DNA from: an uncultured Acetatifactor sp.
Lineage (GTDB): Bacteria > Bacillota > Clostridia > Lachnospirales > Lachnospiraceae
Direction of reading: 5' to 3'
DNA: 64,000 bases
Assembly (NCBI GenBank): GCA_947581865.1
Contig: CANPWA010000002.1
Span: 1-64,000, forward strand
The notes below the pieces were generated by a model. The model saw only the letters and a program-made list of their open reading frames with translations, had not been told where the DNA came from and ran no database searches. This document shows positions 16,476-27,200 of this stretch, piece after piece (the stretch's first letter is position 1; each line of letters opens with the position of its first letter). The translations under genes and the position numbers were made by a program.

Positions 16476-17951
16476 ATGGGATTCATATTGCTTTCCATAG
16501 GTTTCCCCATAGCCGGCGGTGTGTATCTGCTGGCGCGCAGGGAATTTGAAGTGAGAAGGACGCTCCTTGTGCAGACGGGAATGCTGCTCGCCTTGACGGC
16601 GGTATTTTACGTTCTGGCGCTCTGGCAGGGAATGGGAGAAGCCCATACATTGTGGCATCTGACGGCGGAGCTTACGCTGGAATTTCGGATCGATCAGCTG
16701 GGGGCTATCTTCTCCGCGCTGGCAACTTATGTTTTCCTGTGTGCCGGCTGTTTTTCCTTTGAGTACATGGCGAAGGAGGAGAAGGAGAAGCGTTATTACG
16801 GTTTTTATCTCATTGTGCTGGGCGTTCTGTACGCGCTGTGCTTTTCGGGAAATTTTATTACGTTCTATCTTTTCTTTGAACTTTTGTCACTCAGCTCTAT
16901 GCCGCTGGTTTTGCAGGAACAGAGTCATGAGGCGGTGATGGCAGGGTTAAAATATTTGTTTTATTCCCTGTGCGGTGCGTATCTGGTATTGTTTGGGCTG
17001 TATTTTGTGCAGCGTCTGGGTGAGACGCTGGAATTTACGCCGGGAGGCGTGCTGGGGGCAGAGGCGCTTGAACACGGCCCGTTGTTTTTGCTTCTGGCAT
17101 TTTTGATGCTCATAGGTTTCGGGGTGAAGGCGGGAATGTTTCCCCTGCATGCCTGGCTGCCCACGGCGCATCCCGTTGCCCCGGCTCCCGCGTCGGCAGT
17201 GCTTTCCGCCGTGATCGTCAAGGCAGGTGTGCTGGCGGTCATCCGTGTGGTGTACTACATTTTTGGGACAGGATTTCTGCGGGGCAGCTGGGTGCAGACT
17301 GCCTGGATGACGCTTTCGCTGCTGACGGTCTTTATGGGATCCATGCTTGCCTACCGCGAGGATGGGCTCAAGAAGAGGCTGGCTTACTCCACGGTGAGCC
17401 AGGTCTCCTATATCCTGTTCGGGCTGGCGCTGATGAACGAAGCCGGCATGATGGGGGGGATTCTGCAGATGCTTGCCCATGGGCTGGTGAAGGCGGCATT
17501 GTTTCTCTGCGCGGGCGCCATTATTTTCCGGACCGGAAAGACCAGGGTGTCCGAACTTCGGGGAATCGGCAGAAAGATGCCCCTGCTCATGTGGTGTTAC
17601 ACCATCGCGTCCCTGGGGCTGGTCGGTATCCCGCCCACAGGCGGTTTTGTGAGTAAATGGTATCTGGCGGAAGGTTCGCTTCTAAGCGGCGTGAGAGGAT
17701 TTTCCTGGATAGGGCCGGCAGTGCTTCTGTTGAGCGCGCTGCTCACGGCGGGGTATCTTCTCCCCGCTGCGCTGCGGGGATTTTTCCCCGGGGAGGGCTA
17801 TGAGGATCAGCCCATGGAAAAACAGGAGCCGTCCGTGCTTATGAATCTTCCGATCGTGCTGCTTGTAGTCCCGTCCGTGCTGATAGGTGTCTGGCCCGGT
17901 CTGGTGACGGATGGCCTGGCGGAAGTGATCGCCGGGCTGGTGAGATTTTAG
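16476..17951 (+). CDS. Mrp-type proton-antiporter subunit (NuoL/M/N-like), copy 2
   Basis: The 491-residue protein has about 14 transmembrane helices. Conserved points are the helix-5 Glu in LFFELLSLSSMPLV (about 130), GFGVKAGMFPLHAWLPTAHP (about 209-228) and the later RLAYSTVSQVSYI. ATG 16476 is selected because AGGAGG (16463-16468) lies 7 bases upstream; TTG and GTG codons just before are rejected. It resembles NuoM/MrpD and MrpA N-terminal proteins; which exact role it plays cannot be told from sequence alone. It sits 12 bp after copy 1. Confidence 0.85.
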   Translation: MGFILLSIGFPIAGGVYLLARREFEVRRTLLVQTGMLLALTAVFYVLALWQGMGEAHTLWHLTAELTLEFRIDQLGAIFSALATYVFLCAGCFSFEYMAKEEKEKRYYGFYLIVLGVLYALCFSGNFITFYLFFELLSLSSMPLVLQEQSHEAVMAGLKYLFYSLCGAYLVLFGLYFVQRLGETLEFTPGGVLGAEALEHGPLFLLLAFLMLIGFGVKAGMFPLHAWLPTAHPVAPAPASAVLSAVIVKAGVLAVIRVVYYIFGTGFLRGSWVQTAWMTLSLLTVFMGSMLAYREDGLKKRLAYSTVSQVSYILFGLALMNEAGMMGGILQMLAHGLVKAALFLCAGAIIFRTGKTRVSELRGIGRKMPLLMWCYTIASLGLVGIPPTGGFVSKWYLAEGSLLSGVRGFSWIGPAVLLLSALLTAGYLLPAALRGFFPGEGYEDQPMEKQEPSVLMNLPIVLLVVPSVLIGVWPGLVTDGLAEVIAGLVRF

Positions 17952-17966
17952 AAGGGAGGGAGCAAT

Positions 17967-19430
17967 ATGATAATGGCAGTGATCGTGATCCCCGTGATCG
18001 CGGGTATTTTCGTGCCTCTGCTTCCCTTCAAAAAGAGAAGTCACATGGAGGTCTTTCTGGAGAGTCTGGTCATTTTAAACAGTGTGCTGGTGTGGAATCT
18101 TTTGTTCCACCATCAGGACAGCATTTTTACGCTGGCTCACTTTACCGGCGATCTGTCCGTCTGCTTCCGGGTGGACGGAATGAGCATGGTGTTTGCGGGG
18201 CTGGTCAGTGCGCTCTGGCCGCTGGCGACCCTGTATGCCTTTGAATATATGACGAAGGAAAAAAATGAAAAGATTTTTTTCCTGTTTTACACTGTGACCT
18301 ATGGCGTGACGCTGGGGATCGCCTTTGCGGCGAATCTGATGACCATGTACTTTTTCTATGAATTGTTGACCCTGGTCACGGTGCCTCTGGTGATGCACAC
18401 TCTTTCCAGGGAAGCGATCCTGGCGAGCCGCAAATATCTGTATTATTCTCTGGGAGGAGCGGCATTTGCCTTTCTGGGGCTGATCTTTGTCATTGTCTAT
18501 GGAAACACCACGGACTTTGTGCTCGGGGGTGTTTTAGACCCCGCAAGGATCGGTGAAAGGACGAATATCCTGCTGCTCATCTATGTGATGGCTTTTCTGG
18601 GATTTGGCGTGAAGGCGGCGGTCTGTCCCTTTAATTCCTGGCTGCCCAGCGCGGGCGTGGCTCCCACCCCTGTGACGGCGCTGCTCCATGCGGTGGCGGT
18701 GGTGAAGGCAGGAGCCTTCGCCATCATCCGGCTGACTTTCTACAGTTTCGGAGCGGATTTTGTGCGGGATACTTGGGCGCAGAAAGCCCTGATGGTGATC
18801 GTGATGTTCACGATCGTCTACGGCTGCAGCCGCGCGGTGAAGGAGACCCATTTAAAGCGCAGGCTGGCGTATTCCACCATCAGCAATCTGTCCTATATTC
18901 TGTTCGGAGTGCTGATCATGACGCCCCTTGGAATGATAGGAGCCCTGACGCATCTGGTGTTCCACGCAGTGATGAAGATCTGTTCTTTCTTCTGTGCCGG
19001 GGCAGTGATGCACCAGACGGGCAGAAACTATGTCCATGAACTGGACGGGTTAGGATACAGGATGCCATGGGTGTTTGGCATCTTCACGGTGTCGGCGCTG
19101 GCCCTGATGGGTGTGCCCGGGCTTGCCGGGTTTGTCAGCAAATGGAATCTGGCGACGGCGGCAGTGGAGAGCGGGGATGTGTTTGCCTGCGCAGGGGTGG
19201 GCTGTCTGCTGGTCAGCGCGCTGCTCACGGCGATTTATATGCTGACCATTGTGGTGAGGGCATTTTTCCCCGACAAAACATTTGATTTTGGAACATTGGA
19301 GGGAATCTGTGACCCGGGATGGAAGATGCTTCTTCCCCTGTGCGTGTTTGTGATTTTTATTGTAGGCTTCGGGCTGTACTCTGCTCCCCTTACGGCGTTT
19401 TTCGCCCGGGTGGCGGCAGGCGTGTATTAG
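17967..19430 (+). CDS. Mrp-type proton-antiporter subunit (NuoL/M/N-like), copy 3
   Basis: The 487-residue polytopic protein keeps the antiporter features: YFFYELLTLVTVPLV (about 131, helix-5 Glu), FLGFGVKAAVCPFNSWLPSAGVAPTPV-type segment (about 208-230), and RRLAYSTISNLSYI later. The loop HAWLP is changed to NSWLP, a mild departure. The ATG at 17967 follows GAAGGGAGGGAGC. It lies 15 bp after copy 2, in the same operon. A role in transferring H+ or Na+ across the membrane is inferred from family. Confidence 0.85.
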   Translation: MIMAVIVIPVIAGIFVPLLPFKKRSHMEVFLESLVILNSVLVWNLLFHHQDSIFTLAHFTGDLSVCFRVDGMSMVFAGLVSALWPLATLYAFEYMTKEKNEKIFFLFYTVTYGVTLGIAFAANLMTMYFFYELLTLVTVPLVMHTLSREAILASRKYLYYSLGGAAFAFLGLIFVIVYGNTTDFVLGGVLDPARIGERTNILLLIYVMAFLGFGVKAAVCPFNSWLPSAGVAPTPVTALLHAVAVVKAGAFAIIRLTFYSFGADFVRDTWAQKALMVIVMFTIVYGCSRAVKETHLKRRLAYSTISNLSYILFGVLIMTPLGMIGALTHLVFHAVMKICSFFCAGAVMHQTGRNYVHELDGLGYRMPWVFGIFTVSALALMGVPGLAGFVSKWNLATAAVESGDVFACAGVGCLLVSALLTAIYMLTIVVRAFFPDKTFDFGTLEGICDPGWKMLLPLCVFVIFIVGFGLYSAPLTAFFARVAAGVY

Positions 19431-19442
19431 GAGGGGTGAAAG

Positions 19443-21506
19443 ATGGCGGATCTTATCGTAAATCATTTGCAGATCTTTATCTATCCGGCGGTGTTTCTGC
19501 CCATGGCTGCGGCGCTGGCCGCCTGGCTGATCGGACGAAAGAGCAGAGTGGCAAGGGATTGTTTTGTGTTCCTGGTCTGCGGGGTGGAGTTTGCCCTGAC
19601 GCTCTTTTTGTTTGTGCTCGCCCTGTGCGGCATCTTTGGCGGCGAGGCAGTCATTCCCGGCATATGCGGCGTGGGGCTTTCCTTTGGCGCGGACGGTTTC
19701 CGGGTGCTCTACAGTACGGTGACGGCGTTCATGTGGCTGATGACAACGGTGTTTTCCGCTGAATATTTTCAGCATTACGGCAATACCAACAGATATTATT
19801 TTTTCCTGCTGATGACGCTGGGAGCGACGGAGGGCGTATTCTTTTCCCGGGACTTCTTTACGGTCTTTGTCTTTTTTGAGATCATGTCCCTCACCTCCTA
19901 CGCCTGGGTTGCCCAGGATGAGAAAAAAGCTTCGCTGCGGGCGGCAGACACTTATCTCGCAGTGGCTGTCATCGGCGGTCTGGTGATGCTCATGGGCTTG
20001 TTTCTGTACTACAATACGGACGACATGCTTCCCGTGGCAGGGCTGTGCATGCTCTTTGGTTTCGGGGCAAAGGCGGGCGCCGTTCCCCTGCATATCTGGC
20101 TTCCCAAGGCGCATCCCGCGGCGCCGGCGCCGGCGTCCGCGCTGTTGTCCGGCGTGCTGACCAAGACGGGCGTGTTCGGCATTCTGATGCTGACTTCTTC
20201 CGTATTTTGGGGGGATGCCGCCTGGGGGACACTGATTTTGACCCTGGGTGTGGTCACTATGGTGCTGGGAGCGCTTCTGGCATTGTTCTCCCTGGATCTG
20301 AAGAGGGTTCTCGCCTGTTCTTCCGTATCCCAGATCGGCTTTGTGCTGGTGGGCGTGGGAATGGCAGGGCTTCTGGGCGCACAGGGGGCAGCTGCCGTAA
20401 GGGGCAGCATGCTTCACATGGTCAACCATTCTCTGATCAAGCTGGTGCTGTTCATGGCGGCAGGAGCGGTGTTTATGAATACACACAAGCTGGATCTGAA
20501 CGATATCCGGGGATTCGGCCACAAAAAACCGCTGCTGGGATATCTCTTTCTCATGGGTGCCCTGGGCATCGGCGGCATACCTCTCTGGAACGGATATGTG
20601 AGCAAGACCCTGCTGCATGAGAGTATTTTGCAGTTCGCCGAGCTGGTGGAAAACGGAAGCGCGGTGTGGTACGGTTCCCTGGGGCTTCTCAAAGGGATCG
20701 AATGGGTATTTTTGTTAAGCGGCGGTCTGACGGTGGCATATATGGCAAAGATCTTCATCGCGATCTTTGTGGAGAAAAATCCGGACAGAGCGGTGCAGAA
20801 GGCTTACGACGAACTGGGGAGCCGCTATATGAACGGTGTGAGCAAGCTGACGCTGGGCTTTTGTGCGACATTGCTTTTTGTGCTGGGAATCCTGCCGGAC
20901 CGGATCATGGGAAAGCTTGCGGATATGGGGCAGAGCCTTTTTGTCATCCGTGAGGGCGGGGAAGTGCCCTGGTTTTCCTGGGAGAACCTCAGAGGCGCGG
21001 GAATCTCCGTCATCGTGGGTGCCGCGGTATATCTTTTGGTGGTGCGGCTTATGCTGATGCGAAAAGAAGGAAGCGTTCGGATCTATGTAAACCGCCTTCC
21101 CCGGTGGCTGGATCTGGAAAATATGATCTACCGCCCTGTATTGCTCAGGGCGCTGCCCTTTGTGGGGGGAGTGTTCTGCAGGGTGCTGGACAGCGCGGTG
21201 GACAGTGCGGTGGTCCTTCTGAGAAAGACCGTCTACCGTGACAGCAGGCTGCCCGGGGAGCTGGAGGAAGGAACGGCGCTCACCCATGCGGCGGGAAGGA
21301 TCATGAACGGGCTGCAGAAGCTTGGAAACCGCAGCATTCGGAGGAAGCGTCCCGGGACAGTGGATTATGAGCATAAATATGCGATGCTGTATACGGAGCT
21401 TTCGGAGGACGGAAGAATTATTGCCAGAAGTCTTTCGTTCGGTCTGCTTTTGTTCTGCGTCGGGCTTCTGCTGACGGTGGTCTATCTGCTGACACTGGGA
21501 GGATGA
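19443..21506 (+). CDS. Mrp-type proton-antiporter subunit (NuoL/MrpA-like), copy 4
   Basis: The 687-residue protein is the longest antiporter-like subunit here. The core (about 1-500) has the helix-5 Glu in FFEIMSLTSYAWV (about 145), GFGAKAGAVPLHIWLPKAHP (about 208-227) and RVLACSSVSQIGFVL. The last 180 residues hold one helix near 520, a basic amphipathic stretch with LPRWLDLENMIYRPV, and a final C-terminal transmembrane helix (about 660-682), resembling the long lateral extension of NuoL-type subunits. It is the last gene of the operon; the MFS gene that follows has its own promoter. Confidence 0.85.
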   Translation: MADLIVNHLQIFIYPAVFLPMAAALAAWLIGRKSRVARDCFVFLVCGVEFALTLFLFVLALCGIFGGEAVIPGICGVGLSFGADGFRVLYSTVTAFMWLMTTVFSAEYFQHYGNTNRYYFFLLMTLGATEGVFFSRDFFTVFVFFEIMSLTSYAWVAQDEKKASLRAADTYLAVAVIGGLVMLMGLFLYYNTDDMLPVAGLCMLFGFGAKAGAVPLHIWLPKAHPAAPAPASALLSGVLTKTGVFGILMLTSSVFWGDAAWGTLILTLGVVTMVLGALLALFSLDLKRVLACSSVSQIGFVLVGVGMAGLLGAQGAAAVRGSMLHMVNHSLIKLVLFMAAGAVFMNTHKLDLNDIRGFGHKKPLLGYLFLMGALGIGGIPLWNGYVSKTLLHESILQFAELVENGSAVWYGSLGLLKGIEWVFLLSGGLTVAYMAKIFIAIFVEKNPDRAVQKAYDELGSRYMNGVSKLTLGFCATLLFVLGILPDRIMGKLADMGQSLFVIREGGEVPWFSWENLRGAGISVIVGAAVYLLVVRLMLMRKEGSVRIYVNRLPRWLDLENMIYRPVLLRALPFVGGVFCRVLDSAVDSAVVLLRKTVYRDSRLPGELEEGTALTHAAGRIMNGLQKLGNRSIRRKRPGTVDYEHKYAMLYTELSEDGRIIARSLSFGLLLFCVGLLLTVVYLLTLGG

Positions 21507-21530
21507 CGAAAAACCTGTCAAAATATGTAG

Positions 21531-21559
21531 TTGAAACGAAAGATATTTGGGTGTATAAT
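21531..21559 (+). promoter_or_regulatory. Promoter of the MFS transporter gene
   Basis: TTGAAA (21531-21536), a 17-bp spacer and perfect TATAAT (21554-21559) lie between the Mrp operon and the MFS gene, 33 bp before the start codon. Confidence 0.8.
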
Positions 21560-21592
21560 TACCAAAATAAAATTGCAAAGGAAGAAAATATC

Positions 21593-22969
21593 ATGAAAGA
21601 GAACACAAAACAAGGCGGCTGGCGCACCAATAAATGGGTTCGCGCGGCAATTCCCGCGCTGCTTCTGCACTGCAGCATCGGAACGGTTTACTGTTGGTCC
21701 ATTTTCAGTCAGGAGATTGCCGATTATATCGGGTTTTCCAAGGGCGCCACGGAGTGGGCGTTCAGCTTTGCGATCTTCTTTCTGGGGATGTCGGCGGCGT
21801 TTCTCGGGAATGTGGTGGAAAAGGATATCCACAAATCCTCTCTGATCGCGGCGATCTGTTTCGCGGCGGGTATGGCGGGCACAGGTTTCTTTATCTATTA
21901 CGGCGGCGCGCATTCCCACAGCCTGGTCTCCCTGATCGGTATTTATGTGTGTTACGGTTTCATCATGGGTATCGGCCTGGGAACCGGTTATCTGTCTCCC
22001 GTAAAGACATTGATGCTCTGGTTCGAGGACCGCAAGGGTCTGGCTACCGGGCTGGCCGTGGCAGGCTTCGGCGCGGCGAAGGCGATCGCCAGCCCCATCA
22101 TGCAGGCGATGCTGGACGGGCTGGGGGACGGAGGCATCTACAAGATGTTCTTTATCCTGGCGGCGGTGTATTTCGTTATGATGTTTGTCGGTCATCTGCT
22201 CTTAAAGAAACCCGACGGCTGGCATGAACCCCAGACCAAGGCGGAGAAACAGAGCATGATCGCGGTCATCAAATCCAAGCCCGTGGGCAACTATATCGGG
22301 ATCTGGCTGATGTTTTACTTAAACATCACCTGCGGTCTGGCGCTGATCTCCCAGGAGAAGATGATCGTCAAGTGCCTGGGTCTGGCAGGAGTGGTGGGCA
22401 TTATCTCCACGATCTCTGCCATCTTCAATGCGGGGGGCCGTCTGGGCTTCTCCGCGTGGGCGGACACCATGAAGGACCGGAATACCATCTATAAACTGAT
22501 CTTTGTGTTGTCCATCGTATTTACCGGGGCCGTGATCCTTACCGGAGGCATTCGGAACGGCGAGGGCAATCTGGCTCTGACCGTGCTGGTGCTGGCGCTG
22601 ATCTTTGTGGTGAACGCCGGGTACGGCGGCGGGTTCTCCAATGTGCCCACCCTGCTCTCCGATCATTACGGCATGGGCAACATCAGCGCCATACACGGAC
22701 TGACCCTTTCCGCCTGGGGAATGGCGGGGCTCACCGGCAACCAGATGGCGGCGTGGATCGTGAACCATTTCGGACAGCCTGAGGAGATAGAGCATCTGCT
22801 CGCGGACGGGACCGTGGAGATGATCTCCGTCAATCCCACAGGTTATCAGTATGTGCTGTACGCCACCGTGGTCCTCTATATCCTGGCCCTTCTGATCTGC
22901 CTGTTCCTGGTAAGACCCACGGACAAGGCGCTTGCGGCAAAGGCGGCAAAGAAGGCAGCAAAGGGATGA
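21593..22969 (+). CDS. MFS transporter, OFA (oxalate/formate antiporter-like) family
   Basis: The 458-residue protein has about 12 transmembrane helices and the OFA signature region near the start (GTVYCWSIFSQEI, about 34-46), plus GLGTGYLSPVKTLMLWFEDRKGLATGLAV-type sequence around helix 4-5. OFA proteins move small carboxylates such as oxalate, formate or pyruvate; the substrate here is unknown. A longer frame begins at 21503, but 21593 has AAGGAAG upstream and lies 33 bp behind a strong promoter. A Lys/Ala-rich tail ends the protein, and a terminator follows. Confidence 0.88.
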   Translation: MKENTKQGGWRTNKWVRAAIPALLLHCSIGTVYCWSIFSQEIADYIGFSKGATEWAFSFAIFFLGMSAAFLGNVVEKDIHKSSLIAAICFAAGMAGTGFFIYYGGAHSHSLVSLIGIYVCYGFIMGIGLGTGYLSPVKTLMLWFEDRKGLATGLAVAGFGAAKAIASPIMQAMLDGLGDGGIYKMFFILAAVYFVMMFVGHLLLKKPDGWHEPQTKAEKQSMIAVIKSKPVGNYIGIWLMFYLNITCGLALISQEKMIVKCLGLAGVVGIISTISAIFNAGGRLGFSAWADTMKDRNTIYKLIFVLSIVFTGAVILTGGIRNGEGNLALTVLVLALIFVVNAGYGGGFSNVPTLLSDHYGMGNISAIHGLTLSAWGMAGLTGNQMAAWIVNHFGQPEEIEHLLADGTVEMISVNPTGYQYVLYATVVLYILALLICLFLVRPTDKALAAKAAKKAAKG

Positions 22970-23010
22970 TCAAACTCCCGCAGAAGACCGGGAAGAAGTG
23001 ATAAGAGAGA

Positions 23011-23049
23011 AGAATGTGCTGTTCTTATAGAGCGGCACATTCTTTTTTT
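23011..23049 (+). terminator. Rho-independent terminator after the MFS gene
   Basis: AGAATGTGC (23011-23019) pairs with GCACATTCT (23035-23043), followed by a run of T to 23049. The loop is rather long (15 nt). Confidence 0.85.
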
Positions 23050-23162
23050 GTGCGGCAGCGGGAGGGATTCTTTTAATTTTTGCTGTACTTTTATCAAAAA
23101 TGTGCTAAAATAAAATTACATATGTGTCAGTTTCTGCGATAGGATGTCTGGAGGTTGGACGA

Positions 23163-23633
23163 ATGGAACAGGAGTTAGAATACAGGAAGCAGCAGCTTCA
23201 GGAGTATAAACAGACCTTGGCACCCCTGCTCCGTTATCTTCCCTGGCTGGAAAAGAGCGCGGGAACGAGTGCCAGCAGATATTATGACGGCACGGATGTG
23301 GGAGAGAAACTCATGAGCTTCCCGGTGTATGACGGGACGCTGCTTGGCTTTGTGCGGGAGGCGGCGAAGTCCTCGTTCATGGATCGCAATTACCGCTATA
23401 TCTATACGAGGAATCATATTGTCAGCCATGATGACGAGCGCAGGATGATTGAGAGCGCAGGGCTGAAGGAATGGGGGATCCTCTGCGGCATTTTGTCCAG
23501 GTATGTGCTGGGCGGGCAGACCAAGGGGGTACTCTGGAGCGAGGCGGTGCAGGAGAAGATTTTTTACCTGGTCATCCATAAGATGTGTGATATCATTGAG
23601 TTCTGGGATAAGCCGGTGGGGAGAAATACTTGA
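23163..23633 (+). CDS. Hypothetical protein
   Basis: The 156-residue protein is not recognised. It starts with a coiled helix (EQELEYRKQQLQEYKQTL), followed by LLRYLPWLEKSAG and a mixed region with SFPVYDGTLLGFVREAAKSSFMDRNY-type sequence and a helical end. It has no membrane segment or signal peptide. ATG 23163 with GGAGG about 8 bases upstream is preferred over the in-frame codon at 23124. It precedes a TetR gene by 36 bp and may be co-transcribed with it. Confidence 0.7.
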   Translation: MEQELEYRKQQLQEYKQTLAPLLRYLPWLEKSAGTSASRYYDGTDVGEKLMSFPVYDGTLLGFVREAAKSSFMDRNYRYIYTRNHIVSHDDERRMIESAGLKEWGILCGILSRYVLGGQTKGVLWSEAVQEKIFYLVIHKMCDIIEFWDKPVGRNT

Positions 23634-23669
23634 GCAAAGGACGGCAGGATACGGGAGAGGTACGGATCT

Positions 23670-24254
23670 ATGGGAGAGAAGTCACAACAGAAGAAAAAAT
23701 ATATTGTGGAGACGGCAAGAAAAGTTTTCATGGAGAAGGGCTTTAAAAAGGTTACCATGAAGGACATCGTGGAGGCGTGCGGTATCAGCCGCGGCGGTCT
23801 GTATCTCTATTTTGAGAACACGAGCCAGATCTTCGTGGAAGTGATGAAGCTCGAGAGCGAGGAGACCGACGACGTGTTCTCCGGAAGCATCGCGGAGGAC
23901 GCTACCGCAGTGGATATCCTTCTCCTGTTTTTGAAGGAGCAGAAGAGGGAGATCCTGCGGAGGAAGGACACGCTGACGCAGGCGATCTATGAATATTATT
24001 TTGCCAACAGTCTGCCCAAGAAGGATAATGTGCTGAAAAAACAGTTCGATTCCGCCGCAAAGGTGATAGAGAGACTGATCGAGACCGGTGTGGAGAACGG
24101 GGAGTTTGTCTGCGAGGACTGTGCGGGCACCGCACGCAATATCATGTATGTGCTGGAGGGATTAAAGATCTGTGCGCAGACCACCGGCGTCACCCCGGAG
24201 GCAGTGGACAGGGAGCTGATGTTCATTCTCCGCGGGATCGGCGCAGATGACTGA
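23670..24254 (+). CDS. TetR/AcrR-family transcriptional regulator
   Basis: The 194-residue protein has a clear N-terminal TetR helix-turn-helix (KKVTMKDIVEACGISRGGLYLYF, roughly 23-45), followed by an all-helical ligand domain. The effector is unknown. It lies 33 bp before purL and 36 bp after an unknown gene, all on one strand. Control of purL by it is possible but unsupported by any visible palindrome between them. Length and architecture are typical. Confidence 0.88.
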   Translation: MGEKSQQKKKYIVETARKVFMEKGFKKVTMKDIVEACGISRGGLYLYFENTSQIFVEVMKLESEETDDVFSGSIAEDATAVDILLLFLKEQKREILRRKDTLTQAIYEYYFANSLPKKDNVLKKQFDSAAKVIERLIETGVENGEFVCEDCAGTARNIMYVLEGLKICAQTTGVTPEAVDRELMFILRGIGADD

Positions 24255-24287
24255 TTGAGGCAAATATTTTGGAGGACGGTCAAGAGT

Positions 24288-27200
24288 ATGGGAAATGTGA
24301 GACGTATCTATGTGGAGAAAAAGGAGCCCTTCGCAGTGAAGGCAAAGGAGCTGCATGAGGAGCTTAAAAATTATCTGGGCATCCGTGTGGACAGGGTTCG
24401 CGTGTTCATCCGCTATGATGTGGAGAATATTTCGGACGGCGTGTTCGCGGCGGCATGCAGGAGTGTATTTTCAGAGCCGCCCGTGGACGATCTGTATGAG
24501 GAGACCATTGAGATCCCCGCGGACGGGCATGTGTTCTCCGTGGAGTATCTGCCCGGTCAGTTTGACCAGAGGGCGGATTCTGCCGTACAGTGCGTACAGT
24601 TTCTCAATGAAAATGAAAATCCCGTCATCCGGACGGCTGTGACCTATCTGATCCAGGGGGATATAAGCGGGGAGGATCTTGAACGGATCAAGGCTTATTG
24701 CATCAATCCCGTTGACTCCCGGGAAACCGACATGGTAAAACCGGACACGCTGATCACGGAGTATGACGAGCCGGCGGATGTGGCGGTTTTTGACGGCTTT
24801 CAGGAGATGTCCCGGGAGGCGCTGAGGGCTCTCTACGATTCCCTGGGGCTTGCCATGACTTTCAAGGATTTTTTACATATTCAGAACTATTTCCGGGACG
24901 AGGAGAAGAGAGACCCTTCCATGACGGAGATCCGTGTGCTGGACACCTATTGGTCCGACCACTGCCGGCATACCACCTTTTCCACAGAGCTTAAGGATGT
25001 GGAGTTCTGCGAGGGATATTACCGTTCTCCCATTGAGACCACCTATCAGAGTTACCTGGACACCAGAGCGGAGATCTTTGCGGGAAGGGATGACAAATTC
25101 GTCTGTCTGATGGATCTGGCGCTCATGGCGATGCGGAAGCTGAAAAAAGACGGGAAGCTGGACGATATGGAAGAGTCCGAAGAGATCAACGCCTGCTCCG
25201 TGGTGGTGCCTGTGGAAATGGATTACGGCGATTACAAGGAGACGGAAGAGTGGCTGATATTCTTTAAGAATGAGACGCATAACCATCCCACCGAGATCGA
25301 GCCCTTCGGAGGAGCGGCAACCTGTCTGGGCGGCGCCATCCGCGATCCCCTTTCCGGGCGCGGCTATGTGTATCAGGCGATGCGCGTGACAGGCGCCGCG
25401 GATCCCACGGTGCCTGTCTCCGAGACTCTGAAGGGAAAGCTCTCCCAGAAGAAACTGGTGCGGGGCGCGGCGAGCGGTTATTCTTCCTACGGTAACCAGA
25501 TCGGGCTTGCCACCGGTTTTGTGAAAGAGATCTATCATCCGGATTATGTGGCGAAGAGGATGGAGATCGGCGCCGTCATGGGCGCCGCTCCCAGAAAGAA
25601 CGTCAAGAGAGAGAGCTCGGAACCCGGGGATGTCATCATCCTCCTGGGCGGGCGCACCGGGCGCGACGGCTGCGGAGGCGCCACCGGCTCCTCCAAGGTG
25701 CACACGGAGAGCTCCATCGAGACCTGCGGCGCGGAAGTGCAGAAGGGAAATGCCCCCACGGAGAGAAAAATCCAGAGACTGTTCCGCCGGGCAGAGGTAA
25801 GCCGCCTGATCAAAAAATGTAACGATTTCGGGGCGGGCGGTGTGTCCGTGGCGATCGGTGAGCTTGCGGACGGGCTCAGCGTTGATCTGGATAAGGTGCC
25901 CAAGAAGTATGCGGGACTGGACGGTACGGAGCTTGCGATCTCCGAGTCCCAGGAGCGCATGGCAGTGGTGGTGGATCCTTCGGATGTGGCAGAGTTCCTC
26001 GGATATGCGGCAGAGGAGAACTTAGAGGCCGTGGAGGTCGCCGTGGTGACGGAGGAACCCAGGCTGGTGCTCAACTGGCGGGGCAAAAAGATCGTGGATT
26101 TAAAGAGGGCTTTTCTGGATACCAACGGCGCCCATCAGGAGACCACGGTCAAAGTGGATATTCCCTCCCGGGAGGACAATTATTTTGAAAAATGGGCTGT
26201 TCCGGCGGTGGGAGAGAAGCTGAAGGAAGGCGATGTGAAGGGAGCATGGCTCGCCCTGTTGAATGACCTGAATGTGTGCTCCCAGAAAGGGCTGGTGGAG
26301 ATGTTTGACTCCTCCATCGGCGCGGGCAGCGTGCTGATGCCTTACGGCGGAAAATATCAGCTCACCGAGACACAGAGTATGATCGCCAAGCTCCCTGTGC
26401 TTCGGGGGAAGACGGACACCGTGACCATGATGGCCCACGGCTTTGATCCCTATCTCTCTTCCTGGAGCCCTTACCACGGAGCGATCTACGCGGTGGTGGA
26501 GTCCATGGCAAAGATCGTGGCATCCGGCGGCGACCAGCGCAGGATCCGTTTCACCTTCCAGGAGTATTTCCGCAGGATGACCGGTGAGCCGGAGAGATGG
26601 AGTCAGCCCTTTGCGGCGCTTTTGGGCGCCTATGACGCACAGATCGGATTCGGGCTGCCTTCCATCGGAGGAAAGGACAGTATGTCCGGAACCTTCAATG
26701 ACATCGATGTGCCGCCCACGCTGGTGTCTTTTGCGGTGGATGTGGCAAAGAGCGGGGACGTGATCACACCCGAGTTAAAACAACCCGGAAATATACTGGT
26801 GCGCTTCAGCATAGAGAAAGATGACTTTGATATTCCCATGTATGACGATGTGATGGAAATGTACGATCTGATCCACAGACTCATACAGGATAAAATCGTG
26901 GTATCCGCTTACGCATTGGATGCGAGGGGAGTTGCCGCCGCCGTGTCCAAGATGGCATTCGGCAATAAACTGGGGGTAAAGATCGCGGACGATGTGACGA
27001 TGGATGAGCTGTTCGGCAACGGGCTGGGGGACATCCTTGTGGAGGTGCCTTTCGAGAAGCTTCCCGTGTTGACCGCGTCCGGGCATAATGTGACGGTGAT
27101 AGGTGAGATCACCGGGGAGCCTGCCTTTGTATGCGGCAGCGTGATGTTCTCCATGGAGGAGGCGCTGGACGCATGGACGTCCCGGCTGGAGAAGGTATTC

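Noticed and set aside
12021..21506. Respiratory complex I operon
   Set aside because: Antiporter-like and NuoK-like subunits are present, but NuoA, B, C, D, H and I equivalents are missing, while MrpE, F and G are present.
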